From positions 62,001 to 126,000 of the forward strand of contig CAYSOF010000009.1 in the NCBI GenBank assembly GCA_964432595.1: a stretch of 64,000 bases of DNA, written 5' to 3'. The position numbers were made by a program, and so were the translations under genes. The DNA comes from DASYLJ01 sp964432595 (GTDB lineage Bacteria > Desulfobacterota > Binatia > DP-6). The notes under the pieces were generated by a model. It ran no database searches. It saw only the letters and a program-made list of their open reading frames with translations, and was not told where the DNA came from. This document shows, piece by piece, positions 25,475-33,555 of this stretch. Numbering within the stretch: the stretch's first letter is position 1; the number at the start of each line of letters is the position of its first letter.

Positions 25475-26640
25475 GCCGCACGCTGAAGGACCGCGCCGCG
25501 ATCGTCGGCATCGGGCAGACCGAGTTCTCGAAGGCGTCCGGCCGCAGCGAGCTGCAGCTCGCGTGCGAGGCGACGAAGGCCGCCCTCGACGACGCCGGCG
25601 TCTCGCCGCGCGAGGTCGACGGCCTGGTGACCTTCTCGATGGACTCGAGCGAGGAGGCCGAGGTGGCGCGCAACCTCGGTATCCCGATGCTCAACATGTT
25701 CGCCCGCGTGCCGTACGGCGGCGGCGGCTCCTGCGCGGTCGTCATGCAGGCGGCGATGGCGGTCGCGACGGGCGTCGCCGACGTCGTCGTGTGCTGGCGC
25801 GCCTTCAACGAGCGCTCGGGGATGCGCTTCGGCGGGCCCGGCATGGCGAGCGCCGCGATGCTGCCGCCCTTTCTCGACATGTACGGACCGTACGGGCTCC
25901 TCTCGCCGGCGGCGTGGGTCGCGATCGCCGCGCGCCGCTACATGCACGAGTACGGCGTGACGAACGAGCATTTCGGGCAGATCTCCGTCGTCGACCGGAA
26001 GCACGCGGCCAACAACCCGGCCGCGTGGTTCTACCAGAAGCCCATCACCATCGAGGACCACCAGCAGTCGCGCTGGATCGTCGAGCCGGTGCTGCGCCTG
26101 CTCGACTGCTGCCAGGAGAGCGACGGCGGCGTCGCGCTGGTGGTGACGACGCCCGAGCGCGCGCGCGACCTGCGGCAGCGGCCGGCGATCATCGCCGCGG
26201 CCGCGCAGGGCGCCGCCGACGACGGCGAGCTGATGACCAGCTACTACCGGCCCGAGATCACGGGCCTGCCGGAGATGCGCATCGTCGGCGACCGGCTCTG
26301 GGCCATGGCGGGCATCGGACCGCACGACGTCCAGACGGCGTTCCTCTACGACCACTTCACGCCGTTCGTGCTCGTGCAGCTGGAGGAGCTGGGCTTCTGC
26401 AAGCGCGGCGAGGCGAAGGACTTCGCCACCGTCGAGAACCTCTCGATCGGCGGCGCGCTGCCCATCAACACGAGCGGTGGCCTCCTCGGCGAGGCCTACA
26501 TCCACGGCATGAACGGTATCGCCGAATCGGTGCGGCAGATCCGGGGCACGTCGTGCAATCAGGTCGACGACGTGGAGCACGTGCTCGTGACGGCGGGGAC
26601 CGGCTGTCCGACGAGCGGGCTGATCCTGCGGAAGGGGTGA
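25471..26640 (+). CDS. Thiolase-superfamily protein, Ltp2-like retro-aldolase candidate
   Basis: 389 residues from GTG 25471 (GTGA overlap). SCP2-type thiolase fold: AAIVGIGQTEFSK, GGGGSCAVVMQAA (Cys88), NTSGGLLGEAYIHGMNG near the C-terminus, then GTGCPTSGLIL. Length matches Ltp2 (386 in M. tuberculosis). Ltp2 with the DUF35 domain of ChsH2 cleaves the side chain of a hydroxylated steroid CoA-ester. Tyr293 (FLYDHF) and Tyr343 (GEAYIHG) sit where I would expect the aldolase active-site tyrosines, from memory. An ordinary lipid-transfer thiolase is the alternative. The operon ends here. Confidence 0.82.
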   Translation: MSRTLKDRAAIVGIGQTEFSKASGRSELQLACEATKAALDDAGVSPREVDGLVTFSMDSSEEAEVARNLGIPMLNMFARVPYGGGGSCAVVMQAAMAVATGVADVVVCWRAFNERSGMRFGGPGMASAAMLPPFLDMYGPYGLLSPAAWVAIAARRYMHEYGVTNEHFGQISVVDRKHAANNPAAWFYQKPITIEDHQQSRWIVEPVLRLLDCCQESDGGVALVVTTPERARDLRQRPAIIAAAAQGAADDGELMTSYYRPEITGLPEMRIVGDRLWAMAGIGPHDVQTAFLYDHFTPFVLVQLEELGFCKRGEAKDFATVENLSIGGALPINTSGGLLGEAYIHGMNGIAESVRQIRGTSCNQVDDVEHVLVTAGTGCPTSGLILRKG

Positions 26641-26645
26641 CGCGG

Positions 26646-26708
26646 ATGTACTGGTGGCGGATCGACGACCTGCGTGCGGAGCTGATCGCCGTCGCAACGG
26701 ACGATTGA
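26646..26708 (+). other. Twenty-codon open frame after the aldolase operon
   Basis: ATG 26646 opens a short frame beginning MYWWRIDDLRAELIAV and ending in TGA. The WW..D.L..EL opening resembles the N-terminus of an unnamed membrane protein type, so this is more likely a gene fragment than a functional peptide. Confidence 0.25.
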
Positions 26709-26714
26709 CCCGTG

Positions 26715-26730
26715 ATCCATTATGATGGAT
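26715..26730. promoter_or_regulatory. Operator-like inverted repeat at the XRE gene start
   Basis: ATCCAT-TATG-ATGGAT is a perfect 6-bp inverted repeat with a 4-bp spacer that also contains TATGAT, a good -10 hexamer. It overlaps the first possible ATG (26729). If TATGAT is the -10 box, the true start is more likely ATG 26744, and the XRE protein may repress its own gene. Confidence 0.4.
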
Positions 26731-27328
26731 GGATGTGTCCAGCATGAGGGAGGCGACCGGCCTGAACCGACGCATCGCCGCCCGTGCGCGCGGCCTGCGC
26801 GCCGAGCGCGGCCTGTCGCTGGACGCGCTCGCCGATCGCAGCGGGGTGAGCCGCTCGATGCTCTCGCTCATCGAGCGTGGCGAGAGCAGCCCGACGGCGG
26901 TCGTCCTCGAGAAGCTCGCGACGGGGCTCGGCGTGACGCTCGCCGCCTTGTTCGACGCGCCGCCGGCGACCGATGCAGCGCCGAGCCCCGTCGCTCGACG
27001 CGCCGACCAGCCCGAATGGCGCGATCCGGCGTCGGGATACGTGCGGCGCAACGTCTCGCCGCCGGCGATGCCGTTGCCGATGCGGATCGTCGAAGTGCGG
27101 TTCCCCGCCGGCGCGCGCGTCGCCTTCGACAACGGCACGCCGGTGCATCAGCAGGTCTGGATGCTCGACGGGACGATGGAAGTTACGGCCGGGACCGATC
27201 GACACCGGCTGCACGCCGGCGACTGCCTCGCCATGCAGCTCGACCGGCCGACCATGTTCCACAACCCGACGCGGAAGGCGGCCCGGTATGCCGTCGTGAT
27301 CGCGTCCGAGCCCACGGTGCGCCGATGA
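26729..27328 (+). CDS. XRE-family regulator with C-terminal cupin
   Basis: 199 residues from ATG 26729 (194 if from ATG 26744). HTH_3 at ~15-70: RIAARARGLRAERGLSLDAL, ADRSGVSRSMLSLIERGES. Cupin at ~115-195: VRFPAGARVAFDN, VHQQVWMLDGTMEVT, HRLHAGDCLAM. One-component regulators of this design bind a small metabolite in the cupin and control nearby genes; candidates are the upstream CoA-ester operon or the co-directional GNAT that overlaps it by 4 bp. An inverted repeat covers the start region and could be its own operator. Confidence 0.85.
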   Translation: MDVSSMREATGLNRRIAARARGLRAERGLSLDALADRSGVSRSMLSLIERGESSPTAVVLEKLATGLGVTLAALFDAPPATDAAPSPVARRADQPEWRDPASGYVRRNVSPPAMPLPMRIVEVRFPAGARVAFDNGTPVHQQVWMLDGTMEVTAGTDRHRLHAGDCLAMQLDRPTMFHNPTRKAARYAVVIASEPTVRR

Positions 27329-27852
27329 TCCGACGACTGCAGCGTCTGGACGATGCCGACGTCGACGGGCTCGCCGGCGTCCTCATGGATTGCGTGGCGG
27401 GCGGGGCGTCGGTGGGTTTCATGCAGCCGCTCGCGCACGAGCGCGCCGTCGCGTTCTGGCGTCACGTCGCCGCCGGCGTCGTCTCGGGGGAGCGGATCGT
27501 GCTCGTCGCGCATGACGCGGCGGGCATCTGCGGCACGGTGCAGCTCGTCCTGCCCACGCTCGAGAACCAGCCGCACCGCGCCGACCTCTCGAAGCTGCTC
27601 GTGCACCGGCGCGCCCGGCGCCGTGGGCTCGGCGCGGCGCTCATGTGCGCGGCGGAGGACGTCGCGCGATCCTGCGGCAGGACGCTCCTCGTGCTCGACA
27701 CCGCCAGCGACGACGCCGAGCGCTTGTACCGGCGCCTCGCATGGCGGCGCGTCGGCGTGATCCCGGGCTACGCGCTGCTGCCCGAGGGCGGTCTCTGCGA
27801 TACGACGGTGTACTACCGCGACCTCGGGCTGGCGTCCCCGGCATCGCCATGA
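27325..27852 (+). CDS. GNAT-family N-acetyltransferase
   Basis: 175 residues; ATG overlaps the XRE stop (ATGA). Acetyl-CoA motif A is LLVHRRARRRGLGAALMCAA (R-x-x-G-x-G/A); the following strand and helix (LLVLDTASDDAERLYRRLAW) and PGYALLPEGG fit the family end. The translational coupling to an XRE-cupin regulator suggests the two act together, for example by detoxifying or marking the ligand sensed by the cupin (inference). Substrate unknown. Confidence 0.85.
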   Translation: MIRRLQRLDDADVDGLAGVLMDCVAGGASVGFMQPLAHERAVAFWRHVAAGVVSGERIVLVAHDAAGICGTVQLVLPTLENQPHRADLSKLLVHRRARRRGLGAALMCAAEDVARSCGRTLLVLDTASDDAERLYRRLAWRRVGVIPGYALLPEGGLCDTTVYYRDLGLASPASP

Positions 27853-27864
27853 TGTGACCGGCGC

Positions 27865-28680
27865 ATGCTGACGGCGGATCAGCGCGCCGCCTTCGACGAG
27901 CGCGGCTACCTGCGCTTCGCGGCGTTCTCCGCCGCGGACGCCGCCGCCATGCAGGTGGCCGTCTGGGACGAGCTGTCGCGCGTCCACGGCATGCGGCCCG
28001 ACGACGCCGCCTCGTGGCACGCGGGCCCGACGTTCGGCCTGCGGCGCATCCGTGAGGCGCCCACGTTCGCGCCGATCGGCGGTCCGGCGATGCGTGCGGC
28101 GATCGACGACCTGCTCGGTCGGGGAACCTGGGAGGTGCCGAAGCGCTGGGGCGCCTTCCTCGTGACGTTTCCGCATCCGGGGACGTGGGCCGTGCCGCAC
28201 CACATCTGGCACGCCGACTTCGCCTTCGACCTGCCGGCCGCGCCGCTGCCCGGCGTGAAGGTCTTCGTGTTGGTGTCCGACGTGCCGCCACGGACGGGCG
28301 GCACCCTCGTCGTCGAGGGGTCGCATCGGGTCGTGCGTCGCGCGCTCGAAGCGCTGCCGCCCGCCACCCGCGCCGACACGCGCCGTACGCGGCTCCACAT
28401 CCTGGCGAGCGATCCCTGGCTGCGCACGCTGTCGTCGCCGGGCTCAGGCGATCGGTGCCTCGAGCCGTCCGCGACCGCCGACGGCACGCCCGTTCGTGTC
28501 GTGGAGCTGACGGGTCGGGCGGGAGACGTCGTGCTCACGCATCCGTGGCTGCTGCACTCGCCGGCGCCCAACTGCGGCGCGGCGCCGCGATTCATGCGCT
28601 CGATGGACCTGTACCGCCGCGACCGGCATCCCGACGGCGCGCGACGCAGCGGCCTTCACTCCGGCGGCGTCGCCTGCTAG
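27865..28680 (+). CDS. Phytanoyl-CoA dioxygenase (PhyH) family protein
   Basis: 271 residues. Fe(II)/2-oxoglutarate jelly roll: opening LTADQRAAFDERGYLRFAAF, metal ligands His and Asp in HIWHADFAFD, distal His in HPWLLHSPAP followed by an Arg for 2-oxoglutarate (PRFMRSMD). GGTLVVEGSHRV is a typical strand between them. PhyH proteins hydroxylate fatty-acyl-CoA or small metabolites. Lies 12 bp after the GNAT gene and 10 bp before an SDR, so probably part of one catabolic transcript. Confidence 0.85.
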   Translation: MLTADQRAAFDERGYLRFAAFSAADAAAMQVAVWDELSRVHGMRPDDAASWHAGPTFGLRRIREAPTFAPIGGPAMRAAIDDLLGRGTWEVPKRWGAFLVTFPHPGTWAVPHHIWHADFAFDLPAAPLPGVKVFVLVSDVPPRTGGTLVVEGSHRVVRRALEALPPATRADTRRTRLHILASDPWLRTLSSPGSGDRCLEPSATADGTPVRVVELTGRAGDVVLTHPWLLHSPAPNCGAAPRFMRSMDLYRRDRHPDGARRSGLHSGGVAC

Positions 28681-28690
28681 GCGCGGCGGC

Positions 28691-29602
28691 ATGGAGCCAT
28701 CGTTGCGAGGACGCGTCGCCCTGGTCGCCGGAGCGACGCGCGGCGCTGGTCGCGGCATCGCGGTGCAGCTCGGCGCCGCCGGCGCCACCGTGTACTGCAC
28801 GGGACGCACGACGCGCGCCGCGCGCTCGGAGATGAACCGGCCTGAGACGATCGAGGAGACCGCCGCGCTCGTCGATGCGGCCGGCGGACATGGCGTCGCG
28901 GTGCAGGTCGATCATCTCGTGCCGGAGCAGGTGCGCGACCTGGTGGCGCGCATCGAGCGCGAGCAGGGACGCCTCGACGTGCTCGTGAACGACATCTGGG
29001 GCGCCACCACGATGGAGTGGAACAAGACGGTGTGGGAGTCGACGCTCGACGTGGGGCTGCGCACGCTGCGCGTGGCCGTCGACACGCACGCCATCACCAG
29101 CCACTTCGCGATCCCGCTCCTGCTGCGGACGCCGGGCGGGCTCGTCGTCGAGGTCACCGACGGCACGGACGCGTACAACGCCACCAACTACCGCGTGTCG
29201 TTCTTCTACGATCTGGCGAAGGCGGCGGTGAGCCGGATGGCGTTCGCGCTCGCGCACGAGCTCGGGCCGCGCGGCGCGACGGCGGTCTCGCTCACCCCGG
29301 GCTGGCTCCGCTCCGAGGCGATGCTCGAGGCGTACCGCGTCACCGAGGCCACGTGGCAGGAGGCGACGAAGATCCAGCCGCACTTCGCCATCTCCGAGAC
29401 GCCGGCGTTCGTCGGTCGCGCCGTCGCGGCGCTCGCGAGCGACCCTGACGTCACGCGCTGGAACGGGAAGTCGCTGTCCGCCGGCGAGCTGGCGCAGGTG
29501 TACGGCTTCACCGACGTCGACGGCAGCCGGCCCGACGCGTGGCGCTACCTCGTCGAGGTGCAGGATGCGGGCAAGCCGGCCGACGTGACCGGCTACCGGT
29601 GA
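28691..29602 (+). CDS. Short-chain dehydrogenase/reductase
   Basis: 303 residues. Cofactor motif AGATRGAGRGIA (TGxxxGxG type), NAG-region variant VLVNDIWGATT, catalytic Tyr and Lys in FFYDLAKAAV. The usual catalytic Ser about 13 residues before Tyr is replaced by a DGTD stretch, so chemistry may differ. The insert with GRTTRAARSEMNRPETIEE fits a larger SDR subgroup that acts on bulky substrates. It ends one base before the glycosyltransferase start. Confidence 0.85.
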   Translation: MEPSLRGRVALVAGATRGAGRGIAVQLGAAGATVYCTGRTTRAARSEMNRPETIEETAALVDAAGGHGVAVQVDHLVPEQVRDLVARIEREQGRLDVLVNDIWGATTMEWNKTVWESTLDVGLRTLRVAVDTHAITSHFAIPLLLRTPGGLVVEVTDGTDAYNATNYRVSFFYDLAKAAVSRMAFALAHELGPRGATAVSLTPGWLRSEAMLEAYRVTEATWQEATKIQPHFAISETPAFVGRAVAALASDPDVTRWNGKSLSAGELAQVYGFTDVDGSRPDAWRYLVEVQDAGKPADVTGYR

Positions 29603-29603
29603 C

Positions 29604-30839
29604 GTGCACGTCGTCGTCACCAGCTTCGGCTCGTCCGGCGACGTGAACCCGCTGCTCGCCGTCGCCGCGGCGCTGCGCCGGCGTGGGGTCGACGTGACGT
29701 TCGTCGCGAACCCGTTCTACGCGCCGCGCGTCGAGCGCACCGGCTGCGAATTCGTCGGTGCGGGACGCGCCTTCGACGTGTTCGCCGCGATCGAGGCCGA
29801 TCCGCGGTACATCGAGTCGCGGTCCGCCCCGCTCGCCATCTGGCGTGACCTGGTCGTGCCGAGCATCCGCGACGTCCATCCAGCCGTCGTCGACGCCGTG
29901 CGACGGCTCGGCGCGGCGGTCGTCGTCTCGCACGTCTTGTCGTACGGCGGCGCCTGGGCGGCGATCGGTGCCGGCATCCCGAGCGTCGTCGTCACGACGT
30001 CGCCCTCGGTCTGGCTGTCGCGGCACGCGCCCGTCGTCCTCGGCAACTGGCGCGCCCCGGCGCCGGTGCAAGGCTGGCTCACCGTCGCGATGCGCGGCTT
30101 GGGTGGCGTCGCCGCCCAGCGCCCGCTCGCGCGGCTCGCCGCGGAGCTCGGCGCACCGCCGGTGGCCGACATCGTGCGGGCCGCGACGCTGAACGTCGGC
30201 GTGTGGCCCGAGTGGTTCCGCCGCCGCGCGCCCGACGACCCACCGCGCTCCGAGCCGTGCGGGTTCGTGTTCGACGGCGACGGGCAGGGTTCCGTGTCAC
30301 CCGCCGTCGCCGAGTTCCTCGCGGCCGGCGCACCCCCGGTGGTCGCCGGCTTCGGCTCGGCAGCGAGCCTGCACGCGGCCCGCCGCTATCGCGCGGTGGC
30401 CGAGGCGTGCGCTCGCCTCCGGCAGCGATGCCTGCTGATCGGCGCGTCGGCCGGCACGGTGCCGGCGAGCCCGACCGTCATGACGGTCGACGCCGCGTCG
30501 TACCGCCACGTCTTCCCGTCCGCGGCGGTCGTGGTGCATCACGGCGGCTTCGGGACGTGCGCCGAGGCGCTGCGCGCCGGGAAGGCCAGCCTCGTGACAC
30601 CGTTCGCGTTCGATCAATACGACACCGCCGCCCGGATCGACGACGCGGGTCTCGGCCGATGGTTTCGCGGGGACGCGACCGATGCGGCGGCCGTCGCATC
30701 GGCACTGGCGTCGACGTTGGATGACGATGCCATGCGCGCAGCCGTACGCACGGCGGCGGAGCGGATCGCGGCGGCTCCGGATGGCGCGGCCCACGCGGCG
30801 CTTCTCATCGAGCGGCTCGGCGCCGGAGCGACGTCGTGA
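29604..30839 (+). CDS. GT1-type glycosyltransferase (UGT/MGT-like)
   Basis: 411 residues from GTG 29604. N-terminal acceptor lobe opens VVVTSFGSSGDVNPLLAVAA, typical of the sterol/macrolide glycosyltransferase branch. The C-terminal donor lobe has VHHGGFGTCAEALRAGKASL...FDQYDTAARI, the nucleotide-sugar signature. It would transfer a sugar to a hydrophobic acceptor; sterol, hopanoid, glycolipid and xenobiotic are all possible. Overlaps the next gene (GTGA) and abuts the SDR, so it is expressed with the catabolic block. Confidence 0.85.
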   Translation: MHVVVTSFGSSGDVNPLLAVAAALRRRGVDVTFVANPFYAPRVERTGCEFVGAGRAFDVFAAIEADPRYIESRSAPLAIWRDLVVPSIRDVHPAVVDAVRRLGAAVVVSHVLSYGGAWAAIGAGIPSVVVTTSPSVWLSRHAPVVLGNWRAPAPVQGWLTVAMRGLGGVAAQRPLARLAAELGAPPVADIVRAATLNVGVWPEWFRRRAPDDPPRSEPCGFVFDGDGQGSVSPAVAEFLAAGAPPVVAGFGSAASLHAARRYRAVAEACARLRQRCLLIGASAGTVPASPTVMTVDAASYRHVFPSAAVVVHHGGFGTCAEALRAGKASLVTPFAFDQYDTAARIDDAGLGRWFRGDATDAAAVASALASTLDDDAMRAAVRTAAERIAAAPDGAAHAALLIERLGAGATS

Positions 30840-31273
30840 CGGTCGATGAGCTCCGCGCGCGGCTCGAGGCCGAGGGCTGCAATCCGCTGCGCTACGCGAT
30901 CGGCGCCCGCGGCGCCGCGAGCGATGCCCACTGCCTCACGCAGCGGGACGGTCGTTGGGACGTCTACTACACCGAGCGCGGGCATGATGCGGCGCCGATC
31001 TTCTCGTCGACCGACGAGGCGGAGGCGTGCGCCTGGTTCCTGCACTTCATGCTGTCGGAGCGGCACCACCATCTCGTCGGCTTCTTCCGCGGCGAAGCGG
31101 CCGCGTGGGCACTGCGGCAGCGGCTCGACGACGTCGGCATCGAGTCGTTCCTCGACCGGATCCCGTTCGGCGGGCCGCACGATCCGCGCTTCCGGGTGTT
31201 CGTGTCGGGGAAAGCCGTTTTCGCCGCGCGCCGCGTGCTGCGCGACCTGCCGGTGCGCGACGACGACGCCTGA
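30836..31273 (+). CDS. Hypothetical protein
   Basis: 145 residues from GTG 30836, overlapping the glycosyltransferase stop by 4 bp. Alpha/beta pattern without signal: MTVDELRARLEAEGCNPLRY, DGRWDVYYTERG, a helix-rich centre ACAWFLHFMLSERHHHLVGF, then RVFVSGKAVFAARRVL. Layout resembles small immunity-like or SPOR-like folds but I cannot assign it. Translational coupling suggests a role next to the glycosyltransferase. Confidence 0.65.
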   Translation: MTVDELRARLEAEGCNPLRYAIGARGAASDAHCLTQRDGRWDVYYTERGHDAAPIFSSTDEAEACAWFLHFMLSERHHHLVGFFRGEAAAWALRQRLDDVGIESFLDRIPFGGPHDPRFRVFVSGKAVFAARRVLRDLPVRDDDA

Positions 31274-31363
31274 CGTAGGCGCTCCCGCGCCCAAGCGGCG
31301 GCTCGAGCCACGTGTCGCGCGGGATGCTGGCATCCGGGCCGCTCGATGTGCTGTGTGCGGGCG

Positions 31364-32182
31364 ATGACGACCCCGCCCTTGCCCCCGTCCTCGCTCGGCA
31401 CCGCGCCCGGTCTGGGCCGACTGCGTGGCCGCTGCATCCTCGTGGTCGGTGCCGGCCGTGAGACGTACTCGATGCCCGATCCGCCCGTCGGCAACGGGCA
31501 GGCGATCAGCCGCCTGTGCGCGCGGGAAGGCGCGTCGGTCGCCTGCGCCGACCTGGTCCTCGAGCGCGCGCAGGAGACCGCGGCCGACGTCGAGCGACAG
31601 GAGCGGGGCCGGGCGGTCGCGATCGCCGCCGACGCCGCCGTCGAGGCGGACGTCGCGCGCATGTTCGACGAGGCGACGTCCGCGCTGGGCGGTCTCGACG
31701 GGCTGGTCTGCAACGTCGGCATCGGGCGCGGCACGACCATCGCGCAGACCGCCGCCGACGATTGGGACCACGTGCTCGCCGTCAACCTGCGCTCGCACTT
31801 CCTCTGCCTGAAGCACGCGCTGACGCGCTTCGAGGTCGGCGGCGCCGCGGTGGTCGTCTCGTCGGTGGCGGGCTACCGCGCGGGCAGCGGGCTCGTCGCG
31901 TACGACGCGTCCAAGGCGGCCCTCTCCGGTCTGCTGCGCCAAGCCACCCGCGAGGGCTTCGCGCGCGGCGTCCGCGTCAACGCCGTGGTGCCGGGTCTCA
32001 TCGACACGAGCCTCGGACGGCTCGCCACGCAGATGCGCCCCGGTCGTACCCGCCGGCTGCCCTTCGGCCGGCAGGGAACGGCCTGGGAGGTCGCGTCGGC
32101 CGCGCTGTACCTGCTGTCGGACGAGGCCGCGTACGTCGCGGGTCTCGAGCTGTTCGTCGACGGCGGGTTGCGCGCGATGTGA
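31364..32182 (+). CDS. Short-chain dehydrogenase with extended glycine loop
   Basis: 272 residues from ATG 31364 (an ATG at 31346 adds six). The cofactor loop is unusually long: VVGAGRETYSMPDPPVGNG replaces the standard TGxxxGxG, a mark of a defined SDR subgroup. Catalytic Ser, Tyr, Lys in VSSVAGYRAGSG.. and YDASKAAL; C-terminal YVAGLELFVDGGL. Probably an alcohol or 3-hydroxyacyl oxidoreductase. Translation appears linked to the SRPBCC gene (GTGA at 32179). Confidence 0.85.
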   Translation: MTTPPLPPSSLGTAPGLGRLRGRCILVVGAGRETYSMPDPPVGNGQAISRLCAREGASVACADLVLERAQETAADVERQERGRAVAIAADAAVEADVARMFDEATSALGGLDGLVCNVGIGRGTTIAQTAADDWDHVLAVNLRSHFLCLKHALTRFEVGGAAVVVSSVAGYRAGSGLVAYDASKAALSGLLRQATREGFARGVRVNAVVPGLIDTSLGRLATQMRPGRTRRLPFGRQGTAWEVASAALYLLSDEAAYVAGLELFVDGGLRAM

Positions 32183-32202
32183 CCGGAACGATAGACGCGC
32201 GC

Positions 32203-32637
32203 ATGGCCCTCGTGACGATGGAGCAACGGTTCGACGCGTCGCCCGACCGCGTCTTCGATCTGGTCACCGATCACGTCGCGTTCGGCCGCTTCGTCGGCGC
32301 CGACATCAGCATCGAGCGCCCCGGCACGCCCGCGCCGAACGGCCTCGGCGCCGTGCGCATGGTGCGCGCGCGCGGCACCGCCGTGCGCGAGGAGGTCGTT
32401 CGCTGGGAGCCGCCGCACGCGATGGACTATCGCGTGATCGGCGGCGCGCCGCTGCGCAACCACCTCGGCCAGATCCGGCTGTCGCCGGACGGCGGCGGGA
32501 CGATCATGCGCTACCAGATCCGGTTCGACATGCCGTGGTGGCTCAGCGGTTCCGTCGCGGGCGGCGTGGTCGGCCGCCTGCTGCAGCGCGAGATCACGGG
32601 CGGCCTCGCCCGCATGGCCGCGTCGTTGCGCGCCTAG
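32203..32637 (+). CDS. SRPBCC (polyketide cyclase/START-like) protein
   Basis: 144 residues from ATG 32203 (a GTG at 32179 overlaps the SDR stop and adds eight). Helix-grip fold: MEQRFDASPDRVFDLVTDH opens, YRVIGGAPLRNHLGQIRL is the central sheet, and the long C-terminal helix follows (GRLLQREITGGLARMAASL). These proteins bind hydrophobic ligands in a deep cavity and may act as cyclase/dehydratase or carrier. Its place beside SDRs and a glycosyltransferase fits lipid-like substrates. Confidence 0.8.
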   Translation: MALVTMEQRFDASPDRVFDLVTDHVAFGRFVGADISIERPGTPAPNGLGAVRMVRARGTAVREEVVRWEPPHAMDYRVIGGAPLRNHLGQIRLSPDGGGTIMRYQIRFDMPWWLSGSVAGGVVGRLLQREITGGLARMAASLRA

Positions 32638-32638
32638 C

Positions 32639-33364
32639 GTGATCTGGCTCCTCGCGATCCTGCTCGGGATCGTCGCCGCGGCGGTCGGGTGGGCGATCAC
32701 GGCGGTCCTCGCCGCATGGCTCGCCGGTCTGGCCGGCATGACCGACTTCGAGGGCGCCCGCGGCATGTTCGCCGTCTTCGGCGCGGGCCCGATCGGCGGC
32801 CTCGTCGCCATGGTGGCGGCCATCTGGCTGGTGCTGCGCATCGGCCGCGGCCGCGCCACGGTCGGCTCGACGCTGGCGCGCATCGGCATGGTCCTGGCCG
32901 GCATCGCGGCCGTGATCGGCGGCGGCATGGCCGTCTGGGTCTGGTCGATCGACACCTACTCGAACGAGCTCCCTCCGCAGCTCGAGTTCGAGCTGCGCCT
33001 CCCGCAATCGATGGCCGTCGCGAATCGCGACGACGTGGACGTCGAGCTGCACACCGACCGCAACACCGCCGACGCAATCTTCAGAGACCCCTGGCAACGC
33101 ACGGAAGGCGACGATCAGATCATCGAAGCGCTGGTCGAGCTCGCCTTCAAGACGACGGGCCGTCTTCTGGTGGTGAAGCTCCCGAACCAACCGACGCGCC
33201 TGTTCCGCCTACGCCTGTCGCGAAACCCCGACTCGACGAACGCGATGAGCGACTGGCAAAGCGCCGACCACATCGACGACCCGACGAAGGACCAGCCGGA
33301 GCCAGCCCCCCAAAACGACCCGGTGATGCTGCGCTACCGAGTCACGCGCGCCGGCGAACCGTAA
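32639..33364 (+). CDS. Membrane protein with soluble C-terminal domain
   Basis: 241 residues from GTG 32639. Three hydrophobic helices (LLAILLGIVAAAVGWAITAV, VFGAGPIGGLVAMVAAIWLV, RIGMVLAGIAAVIGGGMAV) followed by a periplasmic or cytosolic beta domain (LPPQLEFELRLPQSMAV...). The last ~60 codons use A and AA-containing codons more than the neighbours. No family recognised. It is the last + strand gene before a large inverted repeat and the convergent P450. Confidence 0.65.
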   Translation: MIWLLAILLGIVAAAVGWAITAVLAAWLAGLAGMTDFEGARGMFAVFGAGPIGGLVAMVAAIWLVLRIGRGRATVGSTLARIGMVLAGIAAVIGGGMAVWVWSIDTYSNELPPQLEFELRLPQSMAVANRDDVDVELHTDRNTADAIFRDPWQRTEGDDQIIEALVELAFKTTGRLLVVKLPNQPTRLFRLRLSRNPDSTNAMSDWQSADHIDDPTKDQPEPAPQNDPVMLRYRVTRAGEP

Positions 33365-33406
33365 ACGAGAAGGGGCGGGGGAGCGCGACCGGAGCCCGTC
33401 GCTGAA

Positions 33407-33541
33407 GCGGTGCGGGTGGGGTGCGGGCAGCGCTCGCCCGCAGCCCTTAGCGCGCGCGACGGTGATTGCAGTGTGGTGCGACGCGAGACGGCGCGCTTGG
33501 GGCGAGGACGGCGAGCGCAGCCCGCACCCCACCCGCACCGC
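33407..33541. repeat. Long inverted repeat between convergent genes
   Basis: Arms 33407-33438 and 33510-33541 are 32 bases each with a single A-A mismatch (22 perfect outer pairs, then one mismatch, then 9 pairs). Inside, GCCCTTAGCGCGC and its near complement allow further pairing, so about 135 bases could fold into one hairpin. It sits between a + gene ending at 33364 and the P450 ending at 33556. It could be a bidirectional terminator or a small non-autonomous mobile repeat. Confidence 0.75.
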
Positions 33542-33555
33542 GCACCGACGCCCAC

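Noticed and set aside
33407..33541. Terminal inverted repeats of an insertion sequence
   Set aside because: Only ~70 bases lie between the arms, with no transposase and no flanking target duplication that I can see.
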